Shown: positions 1-9,759, counted from the first letter of the stretch. The stretch is DNA of 64,000 nt from Shewanella sp. HN-41 (GCF_000217915.1 NZ_AFOZ01000040.1:124001-188000); one strand, 5' to 3'. Translations and numbers: made by a program. Notes: generated from the sequence alone by a model not told the origin.

Positions 1-703
1 GCAAACCTCTGTCGGCGCTCCACCCCGCGGCGATAAAACAAATCAGCGCAGCAAGTTGAAATAGCCCTATGATTTGACGGTCATATTTACCAAAGAGTAT
101 GGCGGTTGATTTAATGCCTACCTTAAGGTCATCGTCCCTATCGACCATGGCATACATGGTGTCGTAGGCGACGGTCCAGAACCAATTGGCCGCAAATAAC
201 CACCAGGCTTCCATGGGCACTTCACCCGTTTGAGCCGCATAGGCCATAGGGATAGACCAACTCCACACCACACCCAAAAACATTTGCGGCATGTTAGTCA
301 CGCGCTTCGTAAAGGGATAGATAATGGTGAGGATGATGCCAACGACGGATAATTTAACGACTAATCCATTGAGTAATAAGACTAATCCAAAGGCCGCTAA
401 ACCTAAAATCACAAATAATAGCAGGGCTTCTTTAGTGCTGATCTCACCGCTTGCGAGGGGACGGGATTTAGTGCGTTCAACATGGGAGTCGAGGTCACGA
501 TCGGCATAGTCGTTAATAATGCAGCCACAGGCACGCATAATCACCACACCGATAATAAAGATAATCAATACCTTAAGATCGGGCATACCACCAGCGGCTA
601 ACATCAGCGCCATCAGACATGGCCACAGCAATAATAGCGTACCAATGGGGCGGTCGAGTCGAGTCAGGCGGGAATAAACGTCCCACTTCTGCTTTAAATT
701 CAT
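1..703 (-). CDS. ubiA: 4-hydroxybenzoate octaprenyltransferase UbiA (3' end outside window)
   Basis: Inner-membrane prenyltransferase that attaches the polyprenyl tail to 4-hydroxybenzoate, an early step of ubiquinone synthesis. The reading frame is open from an ATG at 703 to the window edge, giving 234 residues of a protein that is usually about 288. The first Asp-rich motif is visible as N64-D65-x2-D68-x3-D72 (NDYADRD). A second, [13 protein letters not shown], lies near residue 185; the two bind Mg-diphosphate in this family. Several hydrophobic helices surround them. The N-terminal [16 protein letters not shown] is typical of UbiA. It lies downstream of uvrD on the same strand, with a 136-base gap containing a hairpin. 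Identity is secure; the C-terminal part cannot be judged here. Confidence 0.96.
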   Translation of the reverse strand, partial: MNLKQKWDVYSRLTRLDRPIGTLLLLWPCLMALMLAAGGMPDLKVLIIFIIGVVIMRACGCIINDYADRDLDSHVERTKSRPLASGEISTKEALLLFVILGLAAFGLVLLLNGLVVKLSVVGIILTIIYPFTKRVTNMPQMFLGVVWSWSIPMAYAAQTGEVPMEAWWLFAANWFWTVAYDTMYAMVDRDDDLKVGIKSTAILFGKYDRQIIGLFQLAALICFIAAGWSADRGL

Positions 704-751
704 TAACTAGGTACTCCCACTCCTAATTTCAGCTCACATTTTATCTCAACT

Positions 752-788
752 TTCAGGGTGAGCATCATATACCCATGCTCCCCCTGAA
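752..788. other. Intergenic hairpin between uvrD and ubiA
   Basis: Arms TTCAGGG (752-758) and CCCTGAA (782-788), plus GAGCAT (760-765) and ATGCTC (775-780), form a nested stem with a short loop. No U-rich tail follows on the minus strand, so it is probably not a simple terminator for uvrD. It could be an mRNA-processing or attenuating structure. Confidence 0.5.
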
Positions 789-839
789 GCGAGTTTCAGG
801 GCGGTAAAAAACGGCCATATAAAAATAACTGCCTTTGTC

Positions 840-3007
840 TTAACTCGCCTCTAGGCGAGCATAGGCAACCACCAGCCACTTGCTGCCAAAATCGTTAAAA
901 TTAACCTGCACCCTTGCCTGCGCGCCACTGCCCTCAAAGTTGGTCACTTTACCTTCGCCAAACTTAGGATGATTGACTCTTTGGCCGACATTAAAGCCCG
1001 TATCATTGGCCGCAGCCGACTTTTGGGCACTGAAGCGATTATTGGCCATAGGGGTCGATACCTGCGCCTTAAGGCGAATTTCGTCCACATACTGTGGCGG
1101 AATTTCCTTAATAAAGCGCGATGGGCGGGCATAATCTTCACGGCCATAAATACGCCGTGATTCGGCATAGGTGATATAGAGTTTTTCCATCGCGCGGGTC
1201 ATGCCCACGTAACAGAGGCGACGTTCCTCATCGAGTCTGTCACCCTCTTCGAGCGCCATCTTACTCGGGAAAATCCCTTCCTCCACCCCGGCCATAAACA
1301 CCATAGTAAACTCGAGCCCCTTGGCCGAGTGCAGTGTCATCAATTGTACAGCATCGGTAAAGGCATCGGCCTGACCTTCGCCCGCCTCTAATGCCGCGTG
1401 GGATAAAAAGGCGTTTAGCTCGCCCATATCCTCAAGTTCTTCGGGCATTTCGAAGGTGCGTGCCGCGGTGACTAATTCCTCTAAGTTTTCGATACGAGCA
1501 TGGGCCTTTTCGCCCTTTTCTGTCTCGTACATGGCCTTAAGACCCGAGGCTTGGATCACTGTGTCGGTCATGCGATACAAGGCCATATCCCGAGTGTCGT
1601 CCTGCAGGGTGACAATAAGATCCATAAAACCACGTACCGCTGAGGCGGCGCGACCGGCGAGCACTTTCTCATCCAGCAAGCGCAAACACGCCTGCCACAG
1701 GGTGAGTTCCTGCTGGCGCGCCGTGGTACGTAAAATATCTAAGGTGCGATCGCCAATGCCACGGGGCGGCGTATTAACCACCCGCTCAAACGCGGCATCG
1801 TCATTTTTATTGCTGATAAGCCGCATATAGCCCATAGCATCTTTGATCTCTTGGCGTTCGAAGAAGCGCAAGCCACCATAAATTCGATAGGCTAAGCCTT
1901 TGTGTAGTAAGGCTTCTTCGAGTACCCGCGACTGGGCGTTGGAGCGATATAAAATCGCGCAGTCACTTAAATTGCCGCCTTTTTCGTACCAGTCATTGAT
2001 ACGACCGACAATAAAGCGCGCCTCATCCATCTCATTAAAGGCACAGTAGAGGGAAATAGGCTCACCATCGGCTTCGTCGGTCCACAGCTCTTTACCTAAA
2101 CGCTCGGGATTATTGGCGATAAGGGCATTCGACGCCTTCAAAATATTGCCCTTGGAGCGGTAGTTTTGCTCGAGGCGAATCGTGGTCGCGGTCGGGAAAT
2201 CCCGCAGGAAGCGATGCAGGTTTTCGACCTGAGCGCCACGCCAACCGTAGATCGATTGGTCATCATCACCCACTATCATCACATTGGCAGTTTGCCCTGC
2301 CAGCACTCTAATCCACGCGTATTGAATGGCGTTGGTATCTTGGAACTCATCCACCAAAATATGCTTAAAACGCTCTTGGTAATGGGCGAGCAAGTGTGGC
2401 TTATTGAGCCATAACTCATGGGCACGCAGTAGAATTTCGGCAAAGTCGACTAAGCCTGCGCGATCGCAGGACTCTTGGTAAACCTGATAAATCTTCAGCA
2501 GGTTTTGCTCGATGGGGAAGCCCCCCGCATCGATATGCTTTGGCCTTAATCCTTGGTCTTTTTACCATTGATATAACCCTGCGCCTGACGGGGAGGATAT
2601 TGTTTTTCATCTAAATTGAGGCTTTTAAGAATGCGCTTAATCAAACGCAGCTGATCATCAGAGTCGAGGATTTGAAAGCTTTGCGGTAAACCTGCATCTT
2701 GGAAGTGAGTGCGTAACAGACGGTGTGCCAAACCGTGGAAGGTGCCAATCCACATGCGGCCCATACTAGTGCCAGCGACTTTTTCGACCCGCTCGCGCAT
2801 CTCCGCCGCAGCTTTATTGGTAAAAGTCACCGCGAGAATCGAGTAAGGACTCTGCTGTTCAACCTGCATTAACCACGCGATGCGGTGGGTTAACACCCGC
2901 GTTTTACCACTGCCTGCGCCCGCCAACACTAGCATGCTAGATTGCGGTGCCGCGACAGCCTCACGCTGTTTATCATTTAGGCCGTCTAGTAAAGAAGATA
3001 CGTCCAT
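840..3007 (-). pseudogene. uvrD: DNA helicase II UvrD, split by a one-base frameshift
   Basis: UvrD is the 3'-5' SF1 helicase of nucleotide excision repair and of MutSL mismatch repair. The start is the ATG at 3007, with GGAGG five bases upstream; a TTG at 3019 overlaps that site and is unlikely. The first part (3007 to a stop at 2546) carries Walker A AGAGSGKT (residues 29-36) and ends after YINGKKTKD. The rest continues in another frame: residues DQGLRP onward follow without loss, then VDEFQDTN (Walker B region), DDDQSIYGWRG, and a C-terminal end typical of UvrD. Reading through requires one extra A in the A5 run (T5 at 2559-2563), giving 722 residues, close to the 720 of E. coli. As written, the product would stop after about 153 residues and be inactive. 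It may be a sequencing error, a real mutation or, less likely, slippage at AAA-AAG. Confidence 0.9.
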
Positions 3008-3187
3008 TCTCGCCTCCAAAAAATCGAGCAGGCAGTATAACAGAAGAACCCACCAAGGCGCGCCACGAGTTTGAACTCAATCACAGACAATTCATTTGAC
3101 TCTCGCGCCAATTTTGATTTGAATTGCAATGATACAATTTATTAACAACTAAACTATGGCTTGACGATTTGACGCCAAGGGAAATCA

Positions 3188-4105
3188 ATGCATTATTGTT
3201 TTAGCGCTTTTGTACTGGATACGCAGAATCGGACCTTGTTCTGTAATAACGAAAGAATTCATTGTGATGAGCGCGTTATCCTCCTACTCTCACTATTGAT
3301 CGACGCCTATCCAGCCCATTGCGATCAAGCCTGCTTACTCGAAAAAATTTGGCCAAATACTGTCGTCAGCAGTTGGTCCATTGCAAGACTCATCTCAGAT
3401 ACTCGTAAACTATTTGAGTCCGCTGGCCTTAATATCCCCATCATTCAAACCTTGCACGGACGCGGTTATCGACTCTCCCCCGATATCGCTGCCATTATTA
3501 GCTCAAATACGATCGAAATCGGTTCCCCTCCCCAGGATGAAGAACCAAACCTAGATAATACCGCCACACCAGAAGCCACATCATCAACACAATCCACTAA
3601 AAAGTCTCAATATTTCCCTATACGAAGCCTATTTTTGATTAGCATATTGTCGATAGCAACGCTGGCACTACTCTATTACAAGCATGGGGAGCACAACGGC
3701 AAATTAGCATTAGCCGAACCGCACAATGTAAAAGCACGCATACTTTGGATAGATGATCACCCAGAGAATAATCAGGCCGAACGACAGTTTTTAGAGCAAA
3801 AGAAGATTGGCGTTTACACCACAAAAACGAGCAGTGATGCGCTCACACTACTCACCCTCTACAATTACGACGCCATTATTACCGATATGGGCCGGGGCGC
3901 AGATCCACTCGCAGGCTTGAAACTGATGCAAGCCATCCGCCAACAAGGCATCAACACCCCCATTTATCTCTACACTATCATGCCCTCGGAGGCGCTAAGA
4001 CAAAAAGCCATTGAACATGGCGCACAGGACATTGCGGTAGAAGCAGAGGATTTATATCAACATTTGCTGCCACTCATCCACTATGTAGACCAAGAGCACG
4101 AGTAA
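3188..4105 (+). CDS. ToxR-like transmembrane regulator with a C-terminal receiver-like domain
   Basis: A 305-residue protein. Residues 1 to about 97 form an OmpR/PhoB-type winged helix, ending in the typical TLHGRGYRLSP (88-98), and should bind DNA. A polar linker (about 105-142) leads to one hydrophobic segment (about 143-164, FPIRSLFLISILSIATLALL). Residues 184-297 look like a CheY-type receiver: the acidic pair D189-D190 in LWIDDHP, a phospho-acceptor-like D233 in IITDMG, and T263. The usual Lys of the GAxDYLxKP motif is missing (GAQDIAVEAED). With the DNA-binding domain in the cytoplasm, a single membrane segment would place the receiver in the periplasm, where ordinary His-kinase phosphorylation is not expected. 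Target genes are unknown; the lipoprotein gene downstream on the same strand is one candidate. The domain calls are firm, the topology is inferred. Confidence 0.8.
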   Translation: MHYCFSAFVLDTQNRTLFCNNERIHCDERVILLLSLLIDAYPAHCDQACLLEKIWPNTVVSSWSIARLISDTRKLFESAGLNIPIIQTLHGRGYRLSPDIAAIISSNTIEIGSPPQDEEPNLDNTATPEATSSTQSTKKSQYFPIRSLFLISILSIATLALLYYKHGEHNGKLALAEPHNVKARILWIDDHPENNQAERQFLEQKKIGVYTTKTSSDALTLLTLYNYDAIITDMGRGADPLAGLKLMQAIRQQGINTPIYLYTIMPSEALRQKAIEHGAQDIAVEAEDLYQHLLPLIHYVDQEHE

Positions 4106-4363
4106 AATCTGCCCCCGTTGCAACGCCTACGGTTAGGACAACTTTATCTCAATATACTGATATTAATAGCTTTCAAAAAGATTCAATAAATTTCAAAGAC
4201 AAAATCCATCCCTAAGATTTATATCTTGTTCAGGGTTCAGCAGCTGATCCCTTCTGCATATTGCTTGCACTCATGCCCCAAACGATGACTGACGATCATC
4301 CCCCGTCATGGGATAACGTGTTGTTGCTGATATCTGTTCAGTAGCCAAAAAGGAATTTACATA

Positions 4364-6334
4364 ATGAAGCCAATCTATCGACTTTTTGTTCCCATCATCT
4401 TAGGTATTACGCTTACCGCCTGCGGCGGTAGTGATGATGACGATGAGGATCCTACACCCATTGATCCCCAGCAGTTTGCCATTAAAGGGACGGTAAAAGG
4501 GCTAACCAATACCCTAAAACTTGACTTACAAACTAATGGACAGACTGTTGAAACCCTTTCAGTTCAAAGTGATGGCACAGATAAGGCCTTTGCATTTTCC
4601 AATATGCAAAATGAAGGCGTTAACTTTGCCATTACCGTCAATTCGCAGCCGACGGCGCAAACCTGTACCGTCGCCAATGGCAGCGGCACCTTAAGCCAAA
4701 GCAATGCCGAAACCGCCCTAGTGACCTGCGAAACCAATGCCAATGCCGAATTAACGGGGATATTTAGGGATAGTCCTGTCGCCGGTATCCATTATCAAAC
4801 TGAGAGCCAAACCGCTGGCACCACCAGCGATATTGGCGAATTTCAGTATTTACAGGGCGAACATGTCACCTTCTCCTTGGGTGCGATTCAATTTCCCAGC
4901 ACAACTGCCGCACCACTCGTCACCCCTACTGAAGTTGCGGCGGGCAATGAGGTCACAAAGGTAAATATCCTGCAGTTGCTGCAAACCTTAGATCAAGATT
5001 GCGATGTCGAGAATGGTATTCAGATCAAGAATACACACCATGAGCTGCTCGCCAATACAATACTGGACATCAGCAGCGTCGATTTTGATACCCAAATCAA
5101 TACCGCCTTTGCGAGTCTTGGTTCGGGCTTTAGTCTGATCGGTGAAGCCCAAGCTATCAGCCATTTCGATAACTCGAATCGCCATCTGTTACTGGGTAGC
5201 TGGCTATTCTCCGAGGGAGAAGGTCAAAGTAACATACTGACCTTTATCGACCATAGCCGTTACATCATGATCCATGAGCATGCGGGTGATGGCGATCAAG
5301 GCGCCGCCTCCGTCGAATATGGCAATTACACTTGGGATAGCGTAACAGGCAGCTTCAGTGTGAGCCTAATTGCTCAATCCGATGGCTCCGGCGGTCTGTA
5401 CGATGAAGGTAGTGTCGCCAACAAGGCGGTGATCAGTTTAAACACGCTCAAGCTAACCCTAGCCGACAACGGCTCGACCGACATCACACTCACCCGTATA
5501 GAAGATGCTAATGATGGCTTGATTGGCACTTGGCATGTGTACGACCCTGAAACAGATAACGACAGCTTTGTTACCTTCTTACCTAACCAAGCCTATGCCA
5601 TAGTGCATACGGCGAATTCCGACAGCTATGAGGGTAAATCGCCACAGGCGCAATCGGGAGAATTTGGCCGCTATATCAAAGATGGCAGTGGCTATAAGTT
5701 TACCGCCAGTGTCGAATCCGACGGCCCTAATGGCTTCTATGATGCACAGTCAGCCGACGCCCATCAGTTTTCGTCAATCAGCACCAGCCAATGGGGCGAG
5801 ATGATGGCGACTGAAAATGGCCCCGACGGCGGATCTTTCACCTTAGATAAGGTCGGCAGCTTTGTGACTGAGTTGGTCGATAAGCCTTCTGCCGCAGCGG
5901 GTACCAGCCTTGGACGCATCACCTCGGTACGGGATATCGAAGGCTTTAGTTATGATGCTACCGTCAATCGAACACTGCAATTTGACTTAACCTTCGCCAC
6001 GGATATGCAAAACCGCTGCGCAACCGAATTCGCCAACGGCCATTGCGGTGCGCGTTATAGCATGCTGATCCAAAATGTCACCGAGAATGAGATGGGGGAT
6101 ATTATTGGCGAAATCAGCCTGAACGAAGTCACCAGCAATGCTCAAGTGAATAGTGATTTTTATATGACGACCGCTGGCACACTGCACTTTGCCTTTAGTG
6201 GCAGTCAGACGATGACCATAAGCCCCTTGTTAGGCAAATCTTGCCAAGGTAATCAAAGGGCCTTGGTGAGCTTAACCGATACCAGCAGTAACCAATCGAT
6301 TTGGTTAGTTGAGCTAACACCTGCCGCCCTATAG
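4364..6334 (+). CDS. Large surface/periplasmic lipoprotein with a duplicated domain, function unknown
   Basis: 656 residues with a lipoprotein signal peptide: a hydrophobic core, then LTAC with Cys20 as the lipidated residue, followed by an acidic GGSDDDDEDP stretch. The start ATG has AGGA about nine bases upstream. Residues 40-125 resemble small beta-sandwich repeats (KGTVKGLTN...) found in other Shewanella lipoproteins. The middle contains two related blocks: about 277-345 begins LLGSWLFSEGEG and ends GSGGLYDEG; about 387-465 begins LIGTWHVYDPE and ends GPNGFYDAQ. Both start with a G-S/T-W motif as in lipocalin-like folds. The C-terminal part (about 500-650) is unassigned. It stands alone, with a strong terminator behind it. 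I do not recognise a specific function; surface binding or adhesion is only a guess. Confidence 0.75.
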   Translation: MKPIYRLFVPIILGITLTACGGSDDDDEDPTPIDPQQFAIKGTVKGLTNTLKLDLQTNGQTVETLSVQSDGTDKAFAFSNMQNEGVNFAITVNSQPTAQTCTVANGSGTLSQSNAETALVTCETNANAELTGIFRDSPVAGIHYQTESQTAGTTSDIGEFQYLQGEHVTFSLGAIQFPSTTAAPLVTPTEVAAGNEVTKVNILQLLQTLDQDCDVENGIQIKNTHHELLANTILDISSVDFDTQINTAFASLGSGFSLIGEAQAISHFDNSNRHLLLGSWLFSEGEGQSNILTFIDHSRYIMIHEHAGDGDQGAASVEYGNYTWDSVTGSFSVSLIAQSDGSGGLYDEGSVANKAVISLNTLKLTLADNGSTDITLTRIEDANDGLIGTWHVYDPETDNDSFVTFLPNQAYAIVHTANSDSYEGKSPQAQSGEFGRYIKDGSGYKFTASVESDGPNGFYDAQSADAHQFSSISTSQWGEMMATENGPDGGSFTLDKVGSFVTELVDKPSAAAGTSLGRITSVRDIEGFSYDATVNRTLQFDLTFATDMQNRCATEFANGHCGARYSMLIQNVTENEMGDIIGEISLNEVTSNAQVNSDFYMTTAGTLHFAFSGSQTMTISPLLGKSCQGNQRALVSLTDTSSNQSIWLVELTPAAL

Positions 6335-6353
6335 CTATCGCTATCTTCCCTTT

Positions 6354-6389
6354 GCTGGGCTATGTTCTTCCGTAGCCCAGCATTTTTTT
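6354..6389 (+). terminator. Rho-independent terminator of the lipoprotein gene
   Basis: Perfect 9-bp stem GCTGGGCTA (6354-6362) / TAGCCCAGC (6373-6381), a ten-base loop, then seven T residues (6383-6389). Confidence 0.9.
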
Positions 6390-6509
6390 AGCTAAAAACC
6401 ATTAAGCCCAGTGAACACAGCCATGGCCTATCGAACCGCTTGAAATCGAGCCATATATGGCCTGATTTATTTCAATTTATTACCTTCAATAATGATTAAG
6501 CACTTTCAT

Positions 6510-6640
6510 TCCAGTGACACGCCGTGAATATGTCCCTATAGGCTCGACGACGGCATCTGATGTAAAAGGATTTACGAATGTCGCGATCACATGGATGTGA
6601 AAGAGCGACCATGTCACGGACGGTCACTTCCATGACAGCG
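6510..6640. repeat. Candidate interspersed palindromic intergenic element
   Basis: This gene-free stretch (6390-6836) has no plausible ORF. Within it a block rich in short palindromes begins GTGACACGCCGTG and contains GGCTCGACGACGGC, CACATGGATGTG and GTCACGGACGGTCAC. Blocks of this type recur between genes in Shewanella and relatives, as far as I remember. The second palindromic element at 8185-8316 also contains a xCATGGATGx core. The boundaries are approximate. Confidence 0.4.
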
Positions 6641-6836
6641 CTTAATCTTGCCAACCCCGACAGTAATCTGACCCCTTCTTACAAGCATCGACTCTGAAAA
6701 TTTAACAATGGGTGGCTGGTTAACTTAGGTTCCGAGATATCATGGTTATCTGTATGATTTTTAGAAATTTATTGAACTATGATGAATAAAAGAACACAGT
6801 ATAAATGTCATTTTGAATGAAATAGATAGAGGCGAT

Positions 6837-8098
6837 ATGAGTCTGAATAGAACAATTATGCGGCTGCAATTTACCGATCGGATGGGAACTAATTTTGAGT
6901 TTAATAATTTAAAGCAGCTAAAGGAGTTTATTGATAGAGAAATGACTTATTGGCAAGAAGTCAAAGGATTAACCGAACAAACAAAAAAATTAACATTGGG
7001 ACAGGTAATCTTAGAAATATTCAAAATGTTGTTGCTGATGCACTAGTAAATACATGGGAAGACAATGAACTGAATGGGCGTTTACGAGATATCTTTCAAA
7101 GTCAGAGCCAATATTTAAGCTCGTATTGGCTATATAGTGGTCATGAATACACAGGCAAAGTGGTCACTATAATGCTTGAGAGGGGATATAGTGTAGCGGT
7201 AGCATTTTTAGAGTATTTGAATAATAAAGTACAACCGTTTAATTCAAAAGATGCCTTCGATGGCGCGCTGCTAGCCTACGAATATCAATACCAAAACAGT
7301 GATTTGGTTAAACGTCGAGGGACAGAGAGAGCAACATTAACACGATTGAAAGAGCAGTTTGCCGCGAAAAGTGCCGAAATAACCCAAAAAATCGATGAAA
7401 ATCAGCAGCGTTATGATAAAAATCAAGAACAATTTACTGAATGGTTTGACCAATCGGTTCATAACGTGGATGAACTGTTAGAACGAGCAAGGTTAAAATT
7501 TTTGGGCCGCCAAGCTGCTATTGGAAGATTATCTACAAAAGAAAGCAAAAAATATCGTAGAGAAATGGATGACCATATCAGTAGTTGGCAAAATCGAATT
7601 AATGAGCTGGAACAAACGTATCAAGATAAGCTTCGATTAGCTAAACCTGCTGAGTATTGGAAGCAATCGGCTAGTAAATATCGATTGCAAGGTTTCGCTT
7701 TTGTCATTGCGATAGGCATACTCGTGCTGGTTGCGGTAACGACAGGCCTTGATCTATTCCAAGCCTGGTTATTAGGTGGAGAAACTGCGCTTTCAGTGAA
7801 AACTGTACCTGGTATGGTTCTGTTCGGTTCACTTGTAGCAGTGTTTGGTTTTGCTCTACGAGCATTGAATCGATTAGCTTTTAGTACCTTCCATTTAATG
7901 CGTGATGCTGAAGAACGCGAGCAATTAACATATCTATATTTATCACTCAGTAACGAATCAGCTATAGATAAAGAATCTCGCGATATTATCCTACAAGCAC
8001 TTTTCTGCCGCACTGAAACGGGATTGCTATCCCAGGATAGTGGCCCAACAATGCCCGGTTTCGGTGATGCCATCAAAGAAATGACAAAGGTTAAGTAA
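6837..8098 (+). pseudogene. Coiled-coil membrane protein (DUF6161-like), interrupted by a frameshift in an A7 run
   Basis: Two overlapping reading frames encode one protein. The first starts at ATG 6837 (GAGG upstream) and reads FTDRMGTNFEFNNLKQLKEF, then runs out of frame at about residue 51 and stops at 7046. The second frame carries on from KKINIGTGNLRN to a stop at 8098. A -1 shift at the seven A residues 6983-6989 joins them into about 420 residues. The long part has a charged coiled coil (about residues 155-285 of the joined protein) and then two hydrophobic segments (GFAFVIAIGILVLVAVTTGL and GMVLFGSLVAVFGFALRAL). The C-terminal ..ESRDIILQALFCRTETGLL and the overall plan resemble DUF6161 proteins, whose function is unknown. 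The region is AT-rich and stands alone, which hints at horizontal acquisition. Because A-AAA-AAA is also a perfect slippery heptamer, programmed frameshifting is possible. Confidence 0.65.
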
Positions 8099-8184
8099 TG
8101 AGGGGAAAACAGCACATCCAAACTATTCAATACATTAAGTGGCCAAAAGACAACTCAACAATCAAAAGAATACGCCATCCCCTC

Positions 8185-8316
8185 GGAGTTGCCGCAGGGC
8201 ATTTGCGTTCGTTGCGTGAGCGAGGCATGGATGCCGAGATAGCGTCAGTCGAATCAGGGACGAGCGTCTGACGCGATAGCATAAAAACGCTAAATGCCCA
8301 AGGGGCTTTCAACTCC
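8185..8316. repeat. Nested inverted-repeat element in a 343-base gene-free gap
   Basis: The gap 8099-8441 has no supported gene. It holds three nested inverted pairs: GGAGTTG (8185-8191) / CAACTCC (8310-8316), GGGCATTTGCG (8197-8207) / CGCTAAATGCCC (8288-8299), and ATAGCGTCAG / CTGACGCGAT around 8239-8276. A GGCATGGATGCC mini-hairpin sits inside. The whole could fold into one long stem in DNA or RNA, as MITE-like elements do. A second hairpin follows, made by AAGGAGGA and TCCTCCTT near 8355-8385. Confidence 0.55.
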
Positions 8317-8441
8317 ATTTTGGGTGTCGTGACTGATGTGAAAACAATAGGCAAGGAGGATAGGATGAGCAGTCCTCCTTGGTCGACTCTTGATTAAAAA
8401 ATCAGGGGGTGAAGCCCCACGACTTTGCTTACTGGCAAGCC

Positions 8442-8849
8442 TTAAAACTTCCCACTTATCACAACATCTTGGAAATTAAGGCAATCTTTGACTCTTTGCT
8501 GCTGAACCGCGCTAAGGGTGTCGATATCATGGAAGGCAAATTCTGAATGTTCATGGCTTAAGCGAATCACCGCATCGGCAGCCGCAAACTCACAACGAAA
8601 AATAAAGGCTTGGGATTGATAGGCACTGTGATAATAAACGCCGCTCAGGTAGTGGACTTTCACTTCCTGCCCCAACTCTTCTCGGCATTCGCGCAGCAGC
8701 GCTTCGTGAATGGTCTCACCGGGCTCTAAGGCGCCGCCGGGTAAGCCCCAGGCGCCATTGCCGTAATTCGCCTTAAGGAGTAACACTTGGCCGACATCGT
8801 TAATGATTACTGCATGGCTACTGAGCCGAAACCTATCTTCAAATGCCAT
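8442..8849 (-). CDS. Nudix hydrolase
   Basis: 135-residue cytoplasmic Nudix-fold pyrophosphatase. The Nudix box spans residues 39-61, with G39, E45 and the catalytic RECREE core (53-58). Only the last position is unusual, with Gln61 where a hydrophobic residue is normal. The preceding [13 protein letters not shown] is the typical lead-in to the box. These enzymes cleave nucleoside diphosphates linked to another group, using Mg. The sequence does not fix the substrate; the size and the [15 protein letters not shown] start fit the MutT/ADP-ribose group. It is followed closely on the same strand upstream by the zinc peptidase gene (gap of 31 bases), so the two may be cotranscribed. Confidence 0.92.
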   Translation of the reverse strand: MAFEDRFRLSSHAVIINDVGQVLLLKANYGNGAWGLPGGALEPGETIHEALLRECREELGQEVKVHYLSGVYYHSAYQSQAFIFRCEFAAADAVIRLSHEHSEFAFHDIDTLSAVQQQRVKDCLNFQDVVISGKF

Positions 8850-8880
8850 GTCTCAATCCCACTCTGAGGCTATGTTGTAA

Positions 8881-9759
8881 CTAGTTGTGGTTAAAGGTAT
8901 TACAGCTAGCGAGCTTGCCAGAGGCAAAACCCGTCCTAAACCATTTTACCCTGTCCGCCGAACTGCCATGGGTAAAGGCTTCGGGTTGTACTGCGCGCCC
9001 AGCTAATTTTTGCAGGCGATCATCCCCCACGGCACTCGCCGCGGCAATCCCCTCCTCCACATCTCCGGCTTCGAGCAGATTGAACTGCCTGTCGACATAA
9101 TGCCCCCACACACCGGCATAACAATCGGCTTGCAATTCGAGGGCGACACTCAATTGATTGGCCTGCGCTTTGCCAGCGGCTTGCTGGGCCTGACGCACTT
9201 TAGTGCTAGTACCGAGTAAGTTTTGTACATGGTGGCCAACTTCGTGGGCAATCACATAGGCAAAGGCAAAATCCCCCGGTGCTCCAAGCTTTTTCAGCTC
9301 CCCGAGAAAACTTAAGTCGATGTACACTTTACTGTCGGCGGGGCAATAGAAAGGCCCGGATTGCGCCTGCCCCATGCCGCATCCCGTTGAGGTCATATTG
9401 CGATACAGCACCAACTTAGGCTCGATATATTGCCCTTGCAGCAACTGATCCCAAACGGTTTCTGTCGTACCGAGGATCGCCGCTACAAACTGAGCATTTT
9501 CATCCTGAGCCGCCGTTTTGCCCGCCGATTGTGACTGGCTAAAACCCGCTTGATTGCTCGGCTCGAGGGATAATCCCCCCGTAAAATATTGGAAAGCAAA
9601 ATACAGTCCGCCTAGCAGTAATATCACTCGGCCGATTTTGGTGCGAAGCAGAAAAGGCAGCAAACGCAGCAGGAGCGCGCTGGGCACACCCGCCGAGGCC
9701 ATCTGTTGGTCTCGTCTGTCTTCGATATTGGAGCTGCGGTTACTGTCACGCCAACGCAT
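8881..9759 (-). CDS. ypfJ: Neutral zinc metallopeptidase, YpfJ family
   Basis: 292 residues. An N-terminal basic segment (MRWRDSNRSSNIEDRR) is followed by one membrane helix (about 41-60, KIGRVILLLGGLYFAFQYF), which anchors the catalytic domain outside the cytoplasm. The zinc site is HEVGHH at 172-177, preceded by FAFAYVIA, and the downstream ELQADCYAG (about residue 207) should supply the third zinc ligand, as in this family (formerly DUF2344/zinc_peptidase, YpfJ). Two Cys (127, 139) could form a disulphide. The start ATG gives the family's usual N-terminus. The natural substrate is not known. Neighbours are a Nudix gene downstream and a small membrane protein upstream on the same strand. 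Confidence 0.9.
   Translation of the reverse strand: MRWRDSNRSSNIEDRRDQQMASAGVPSALLLRLLPFLLRTKIGRVILLLGGLYFAFQYFTGGLSLEPSNQAGFSQSQSAGKTAAQDENAQFVAAILGTTETVWDQLLQGQYIEPKLVLYRNMTSTGCGMGQAQSGPFYCPADSKVYIDLSFLGELKKLGAPGDFAFAYVIAHEVGHHVQNLLGTSTKVRQAQQAAGKAQANQLSVALELQADCYAGVWGHYVDRQFNLLEAGDVEEGIAAASAVGDDRLQKLAGRAVQPEAFTHGSSADRVKWFRTGFASGKLASCNTFNHN

Noticed and set aside
1456..1830. 124-residue plus-strand frame within uvrD
   Set aside because: Antisense shadow of the helicase domain.
7621..8130. 169-residue minus-strand frame
   Set aside because: Antisense to the coiled-coil membrane protein, low-complexity product.
8127..8354. 75-residue minus-strand frame in the palindromic gap
   Set aside because: It is produced by the inverted-repeat element; no ribosome site and no protein-like pattern.
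8340..8395. Eleven-codon ORF with a strong AAGGAGG site
   Set aside because: The AAGGAGGA is one arm of a hairpin with TCCTCCTT, and the ORF is too short and featureless.
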